In this document: positions 13,158 through 16,683 of the stretch, piece by piece
How positions within the stretch are numbered: position 1 is the stretch's first letter
How the letters are laid out: the number at the start of each line of letters is the position of its first letter
DNA from: an uncultured Eubacteriales bacterium
GTDB lineage: Bacteria; Bacillota; Clostridia; Oscillospirales; CAG-272
Reading direction: 5' to 3'
Assembly: GCA_900554225.1 (NCBI GenBank)
Contig: USGH01000023.1
Coordinates: 1-16,683, forward strand
DNA: 16,683 bases
Made by a program: the position numbers and the translations under genes
The notes under the pieces: generated by a model
The model's database searches: none
What the model was told of the DNA's origin: nothing
What the model saw: the letters and a program-made list of their open reading frames with translations, nothing else

Positions 13158-14262
13158 CGCCGCCTGCCGCCGCAAATCTGCCCTTTATGAAAAAGACTCC
13201 CCGGCAGCTGTCCCTTCGCATACAGACAGAACGGAGGCTGCGGAAAAAGCAGAGTCGAAAAAAGGCGGGCAGAAAAACTCCGTGGAACGTGTGCTGTCCA
13301 TCGTCTTTGCGGCACTTGCGGCGGCGTTCTGTCTCTGCGGCGTGATCGATGGCGTGGAAACGCTGGTGAATGCGTTTGGCACGAGCGAATGGATGACGGC
13401 GGTGCGCTCGGTTCTCTTTGGCGATACACTGGTCTTAGAGGTACTGGCGGCGGCATCGTTCATCGCCTCGCGCGTATTCCATGGGATGCACGATCGCTTC
13501 ATGCGCATTCGGACCATCATCGGCAACCGGGAGCAGATTGCGCTCACAAAGCTGGCTGCCATGGCGGATATGCCTGTGAACAAGGCGAAAAGGACGCTGC
13601 AAAAGCTCATCAACCGCGGTGCGTTCGGTGAAGAGGCGTATCTCGATCTGGAAAAGGGAGCATTCATGCGCCATCCCGCACCGGAGGAGACGGTTCCCGA
13701 GCCGGAAAAAACGGCGGATAACGCATTCGACATCAACGCCGCCGAGCAGGAGGAAAACTATCGCGCGATCATTCTGGAGATCCGCCGTCTGAACGATGAG
13801 ATCAGAGATTTTGCCGTGTCCGAACGGATCTATCGGATCGAGGAGCATACGCAGAATATCTTTGATTACGTGACGGAGCATCCGGAAGCCAAGGGGCAGA
13901 TCCGCACGTTCATGAACTATTATCTCCCGACCACACTGAAGCTGCTGGAATCCTATAGCCGGATCGAGAAGGTCGGCGTCGCCGGAGAGAATATGAAAAA
14001 GTCGAAGGAGAACATTGAGAATATACTCGATATGCTCGTCGTCGGCTTTGAGCAGCAGGTCGATCAGCTCTTCCGGAACGAATCGATGGACATCGACAGC
14101 GAGATCTCCGTTCTGGAGACCATGATGAAGCAGGACGGACTGAGCGGAAGAAACGACTTCGTGCCCGTCACAGAAGAGCCTCAGCCCAAAGCTGCATCTA
14201 TGGATGTGGATTTCGGCGGAATGGCTGCACAAGCCGCGCCGGAGGATACGGACAATCCATAA
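13111..14262 (+). CDS. XpaC/5-bromo-4-chloroindolyl phosphate hydrolysis family membrane protein, start uncertain
   Basis: Up to 383 residues. Two membrane segments are visible, about residues 61-79 (RVLSIVFAALAAAFCLC) and 101-123 (VLFGDTLVLEVLAAASFIAS). A helical winged-helix-like stretch follows (LTKLAAMADMPVNKAKRTLQ). The C-terminal domain (about 215-350) carries the family signature: FMNYYLPTTLKLLESYSRIE, ENMKKSKENIENILDM and FEQQVDQLFRNESMDID. In Firmicutes this family often partners TelA-type proteins and is linked to envelope stress; no TelA is in view, and the enzymatic name is historical. The open frame begins with TTG at 13111, inside the isomerase gene and without a good ribosome binding site; GTG at 13138 is no better, and the first ATG comes after the first membrane segment. 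The natural N-terminus may be lost or fused through a frameshift. Confidence 0.78.
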   Translation: MLKFFLPSKVKFDNGNAACRRKSALYEKDSPAAVPSHTDRTEAAEKAESKKGGQKNSVERVLSIVFAALAAAFCLCGVIDGVETLVNAFGTSEWMTAVRSVLFGDTLVLEVLAAASFIASRVFHGMHDRFMRIRTIIGNREQIALTKLAAMADMPVNKAKRTLQKLINRGAFGEEAYLDLEKGAFMRHPAPEETVPEPEKTADNAFDINAAEQEENYRAIILEIRRLNDEIRDFAVSERIYRIEEHTQNIFDYVTEHPEAKGQIRTFMNYYLPTTLKLLESYSRIEKVGVAGENMKKSKENIENILDMLVVGFEQQVDQLFRNESMDIDSEISVLETMMKQDGLSGRNDFVPVTEEPQPKAASMDVDFGGMAAQAAPEDTDNP

Positions 14263-14275
14263 CCTATAACAAAAA

Positions 14276-14320
14276 TACGCCGTTATCGATGAGGAACCAT
14301 CATAGCGGCGTAGCTTTTTT
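14276..14320. terminator. Bidirectional terminator between the XpaC-like and GtrA-like genes
   Basis: TACGCCG (14276-14282) pairs with CGGCGTA (14306-14312), with some inner pairing. A run of six T (14315-14320) follows on the plus strand and TATTTTTG follows on the minus strand. It lies between two converging genes, 13 bp after the XpaC-like stop and directly against the GtrA-like stop. Confidence 0.82.
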
Positions 14321-14798
14321 ATTTTCTGGCGGAGGTGGTGGAGGCCGCATCCAGATGCCCGTTTTCGCCTTCCGTATTTTTGCGTCCAAAGATCCACTTT
14401 TTTTGAATGAAGTAGTTGCAGATGAAAAGTATGGCTTCCGCGAGCGGAGCGGCAAACCACAATTGCAGATGGAGAACCCGGGTGAGCAGCTCCAGAAATC
14501 CGAAGGTCTTGATGCAGAAAACAACGGTCGCGAGGGAGTAATATTCGAGAAATGCCTTGCTGTAGGAGCCGTTTGCGCGAAAGACCCATTTGCGATTGAG
14601 GGTGAAATTGAGGAACGAAGAAACGATCCACGCGATCAGTGCCGCAAGCTCCATGGAGCCGACAGAGGGGATCTGTTTGTCCAGTACGAGCAGCAGAACA
14701 TAGTTTACACCAAATGCCGCAACGGATGAGGCGAGGTATTTCAGCGGCACAAAGCTCTTTTCGCGCATTGTACCGAGAAAGGATTTCCATTTTTCCAT
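14319..14798 (-). CDS. GtrA-family membrane protein
   Basis: A 159-residue protein with four predicted membrane helices, about residues 20-40, 48-68, 85-105 and 114-132, joined by short loops. GtrA-like features are FGVNYVLLLVLD in helix 1, and NFTLNRKWVF after helix 2, echoed by CNYFIQKKWIFG after helix 4. GtrA-family proteins are thought to flip or help transfer polyprenyl-linked sugars during cell-surface glycosylation. The tail is short and polar (GENGHLDAASTTSARK). A GGGAG box lies 9 bp before the ATG. The amidohydrolase gene ends 43 bp upstream on the same strand, so it is probably the second gene of that unit; a short GGACAG/CTGTCC hairpin lies in the gap. No glycosyltransferase is next to it. 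Confidence 0.87.
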   Translation of the reverse strand: MEKWKSFLGTMREKSFVPLKYLASSVAAFGVNYVLLLVLDKQIPSVGSMELAALIAWIVSSFLNFTLNRKWVFRANGSYSKAFLEYYSLATVVFCIKTFGFLELLTRVLHLQLWFAAPLAEAILFICNYFIQKKWIFGRKNTEGENGHLDAASTTSARK

Positions 14799-14841
14799 AG
14801 GTATTACTCCCGTGCCGGACAGCCCTGTCCTTTCTTTGGAA

Positions 14842-15654
14842 TTACAGCTGCAAAAGTGTGCCGGCGTTAAAATAGACTATCTTATCGACCAGCTCTGCCG
14901 GCAGACGCATTGCCTCTAAAAACGCCAGATTGCCGGGTACGTCTCCCCACGGACAATCGCTGCCGAACAGAATTCTGTCGGGATCATGCCGCAGGAGAAT
15001 CCGCCGTGCCTGTTCGACCGACAAGCCCATTTTGACACCCATGGAAATGTCCATATAGCACCGTTCTCCGGCGATTTTTTCTTCTGCTTCATCCCACAGA
15101 CAGTTCCCGCCATAATGTGCGCAGATCAGGGTCAGCTTTGGATGGCGGCACAGTACCGTGCGGATCATATCCGGGGTGGCGTGGATACAGGCGGGGGAAT
15201 ACACATCCATTCCCGTGTGCAGAACCACGAACATCCCCATCTCCGACGCACAGTCGAGAATCGGCGTATACGCGGGATCGTCAAGAAAGTGCTCCATGTA
15301 GTCCGGGTGGAGCTTGAGTCCCGGTATCCCGGCATCGGCGAGCCGCTCCATTTCCGCAAGCCTGTCCCTCTCCGCTGCGGATTCGATCGGATAAATCGAG
15401 CCAAGCGGGGTGAGCCTGTCCCCGTGCGCACGCAGCGTATCGATGGCAAACTGGTTGACCTTTGACTGCTGATGGGCATTCGTCGCGATATTTAATACCA
15501 CCGCGCGATCCACATGCCATTCCTCCATCCGGGAAAGAAGGGCGGAAACGGTACCGTTTGTCTCCGGCATCATATTGGCGCGTTCGGCAAGAACACCGAT
15601 GGCGCGCGGGGCGAGTTTGTCGGGAAAAGCGTGGGTGTGAAAATCAATGAGCAT
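14842..15654 (-). CDS. Amidohydrolase-2 (PF04909-type) metal-dependent hydrolase
   Basis: A 270-residue TIM-barrel hydrolase with the N-terminal metal site MLIDFHTHAFPD (H6, H8). Further candidate ligands are H116 (GLKLHPDY), H146 (VVLHTGMD), H180 (ICAHYGGN) and D233 (LFGSDCPWGD). The order H-x-H, K-x-H-P, H-T-G, H-x-G, G-S-D-x-P-W is typical of PF04909 proteins, which include decarboxylases and lactonases; the substrate is unknown. I start at ATG 15652-15654, which directly precedes the metal-binding strand and has GGAAAGG 8 bp upstream, rather than an ATG 21 codons earlier. A possible -10 TATACT lies at 15793-15798 on this strand with a poor -35 box. The GtrA-like gene follows. Confidence 0.88.
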   Translation of the reverse strand: MLIDFHTHAFPDKLAPRAIGVLAERANMMPETNGTVSALLSRMEEWHVDRAVVLNIATNAHQQSKVNQFAIDTLRAHGDRLTPLGSIYPIESAAERDRLAEMERLADAGIPGLKLHPDYMEHFLDDPAYTPILDCASEMGMFVVLHTGMDVYSPACIHATPDMIRTVLCRHPKLTLICAHYGGNCLWDEAEEKIAGERCYMDISMGVKMGLSVEQARRILLRHDPDRILFGSDCPWGDVPGNLAFLEAMRLPAELVDKIVYFNAGTLLQL

Positions 15655-15942
15655 GGCGGGATCCTTTCCGAAATGGAGAGCTATGGCTTTTCTATCCTTG
15701 GGACATGCCAAAGACACTGCATTCCTTTATGTCCGGATACCGGCTGTACAGAGGCTTTTGCGCAAAGAGAAAAGGAACAGCAGTGTTATTTAAGTATACC
15801 GCGATTTTTTGTTGCCTGTGAGAAAGAATTGTAAATATAGTATGAACAGCGACATTGTGCCTGCAGGGGAGCGGAACCGGCCGGAACACTTGCGGGGCAT
15901 ATTTTAATTTTTTGTGAACGTTCGCGTTTTCTATTGCATTTT
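15655..15942. other. Intergenic region between divergent genes, no gene seen
   Basis: This stretch separates the minus-strand amidohydrolase from the plus-strand carboxyltransferase promoter. It contains a possible minus-strand -10 box (TATACT, 15793-15798) without a convincing -35, and the palindrome GAACGTTC at about 15916-15923, 20 bp before the next -35 box. Open frames here are short and have no ribosome binding site or recognisable similarity. Confidence 0.5.
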
Positions 15943-15971
15943 TTGCCGGAAAAGAGTATTATTAGTATAAT
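15943..15971 (+). promoter_or_regulatory. Promoter of the carboxyltransferase gene
   Basis: A -35 box TTGCCG (15943-15948) and a consensus -10 TATAAT (15966-15971) are 17 bp apart. The transcript would carry a leader of about 88 bases before the ATG at 16067, containing the hairpin at 15997-16031. Confidence 0.7.
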
Positions 15972-15996
15972 GGGGCGAAATGGTATTTTTCTTTTT

Positions 15997-16031
15997 ATTG
16001 CGGGAGAAAAAGGCATTTGGCTCCCTGCAAT
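15997..16031 (+). promoter_or_regulatory. Leader hairpin upstream of the carboxyltransferase gene
   Basis: ATTGCGGGAG (15997-16006) pairs with CTCCC-T-GCAAT (16021-16031): a 10-bp stem with one bulged T and a 14-base loop, followed by a T-rich but interrupted tract. It could be a weak attenuator or an mRNA-stabilising 5' structure. It does not cover the ribosome binding site. I see no match to a riboswitch class that I know. Confidence 0.5.
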
Positions 16032-16066
16032 GTTTTCATTTTCAATATTGTGAACGGAGGATATAT

Positions 16067-16683
16067 ATGGACAAAAAGAATTTAGAGGTTCTGGACCATT
16101 CCTTATCCGGGAATCCCTGCAAAACCGCCTCCGCACTGCGTGAAATGCTTTCCGAACGGGAGGCAGTCGCCAAGAAAAAAGACGGTACACGCAGCGCAAG
16201 GGAACGCATTCTGTCGTTCTTCGATGAGGGAACCTTCATGGAGCTGGGCGCGTATGTCATGCGGCGCAGCAGTGAATTTGAGGCGGGAAAATCGGACGAT
16301 CTGGAGGCGGTAATCTGCGGCTTCGGCTCCGTAAACGGCTGTCTCGTATATGCGTTCAGTCAGGATTTCAGCCGGACACGCGGCGGCGTCAGTGAAGCAC
16401 AGGCGAAAAAGCTCCACGATCTGTATCGGCTTGCCACGGAAAACGGCGCGCCTGTGGTCGGGATTTTTGACAGTGCCGGAGCGTATCTGCCGGAGGGAGT
16501 GCGTGCCCTTGCCGCTTATGGAGCGATCATGAAGGAGGCTTCTCTCGCGTCCGGTGTGGTGCCGCAGATCGCTGTGATTCCCGGGATTGCACAGGGTGCC
16601 GCAGCAATTGTTGCCGCAATGTTTGATTTCCTCATCATCACAGAGAAATCCGCGTCTGTCAGCGTCAATCCGCCGTTTCTTAC
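16067..16683 (+). CDS. Biotin-dependent carboxyltransferase, MmdA/propionyl-CoA carboxylase beta-like (partial, runs off the right edge)
   Basis: The first 205 residues of a carboxyl transferase domain protein. The crotonase-like fold of the N-terminal half is clear: ALREMLSEREAVAKKKDG, SARERILSFFDEGTFMELG, then VICGFGSVNGCLVYAFSQDF, SRTRGGVSEAQAKKLHDLY and PVVGIFDSAGAYLPEGVRAL, which is the DSGG-type acyl-CoA site with Ala in place of Gly. IPGIAQGAAAIVAAMFDFLI completes the oxyanion-hole region. Such subunits move the carboxyl group between biotin and an acyl-CoA; in anaerobic Clostridia they often belong to sodium-pumping decarboxylases with OadG, biotin carrier and beta subunit genes downstream, which would lie outside this window. 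The ATG has GGAGG 6 bp upstream. Usual family length is about 450-520 residues, so more than half is missing. Confidence 0.88.
   Translation, partial: MDKKNLEVLDHSLSGNPCKTASALREMLSEREAVAKKKDGTRSARERILSFFDEGTFMELGAYVMRRSSEFEAGKSDDLEAVICGFGSVNGCLVYAFSQDFSRTRGGVSEAQAKKLHDLYRLATENGAPVVGIFDSAGAYLPEGVRALAAYGAIMKEASLASGVVPQIAVIPGIAQGAAAIVAAMFDFLIITEKSASVSVNPPFL

Noticed and set aside
13435..14790. Long minus-strand open frame (451 codons) across the XpaC-like and GtrA-like genes
   Set aside because: It runs antisense to one recognisable gene and out of frame over another, crosses a bidirectional terminator and shows no family pattern.
1..16683. CRISPR array, tRNA, rRNA or insertion sequence with terminal repeats
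   Set aside because: No regularly spaced repeats, cloverleaf, ribosomal RNA segment or DDE transposase gene was found by reading. The only mobile-element enzyme is the broken serine recombinase, and I could not define attachment sites for it.

Overview
The window looks like chromosome of a spore-forming Clostridia-type Firmicute, possibly an Oscillospirales-like gut anaerobe. This rests on gene content rather than a marker gene: consensus SigA promoters with 16-17 bp spacers, GGAGG-type ribosome binding sites, a SpoVT-type domain, an XpaC/5-bromo-4-chloroindolyl phosphate hydrolysis family protein, a biotin-dependent carboxyltransferase of the decarboxylase type, and a large serine recombinase preceded by its usual small partner protein. 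No rRNA, tRNA or CRISPR array was seen.

Layout. (1) 1-2720, plus strand: an AAA/DUF4143 ATPase and a metal-dependent amidohydrolase, ended by a T-tailed hairpin. (2) 2825-6246, an accessory island: a Phd/Doc toxin-antitoxin locus on the minus strand with an intact antitoxin and a toxin broken by a short internal deletion, a small conserved protein, and a large serine recombinase broken by another short deletion. The recombinase tail is fused in frame to most of a SpoVT sporulation regulator. This fusion is the most unusual object in the window. (3) 6320-8255, plus strand: a two-gene unit of a patatin-like phospholipase and a nucleoside-hydrolase-like protein, ended by a strong terminator. (4) 8316-10771, minus strand: mannose-6-phosphate isomerase with a decayed glycosidase C-terminus behind it, and a ROK-family regulator with a consensus promoter. 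A 14-bp exact repeat lies on either side of the regulator gene. (5) 10994-12319, plus strand: a BlaI/MecI-type repressor with no BlaR1, coupled by an ATGA overlap to a conserved protein that I read as nuclease-like plus winged helix. (6) 12344-14320, plus strand: a sugar-phosphate isomerase/epimerase whose end overlaps an XpaC-family membrane protein that lacks a convincing start. (7) 14319-15654, minus strand: a PF04909-type amidohydrolase and a GtrA-like membrane protein. (8) 15943 to the right edge: promoter, leader hairpin and the first two thirds or less of a carboxyltransferase gene.

How the genes fit together. Regions 3-7 mix carbohydrate and nucleoside metabolism with small regulators, and each unit has its own promoter or terminator, so I see no single long pathway operon. 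ManA with the ROK regulator is a plausible sugar-control pair. Several places (Doc, recombinase, glycosidase remnant, isomerase/XpaC junction) look like scars of short deletions. Either the region is decaying or the assembly dropped short stretches, and the reads would tell which.
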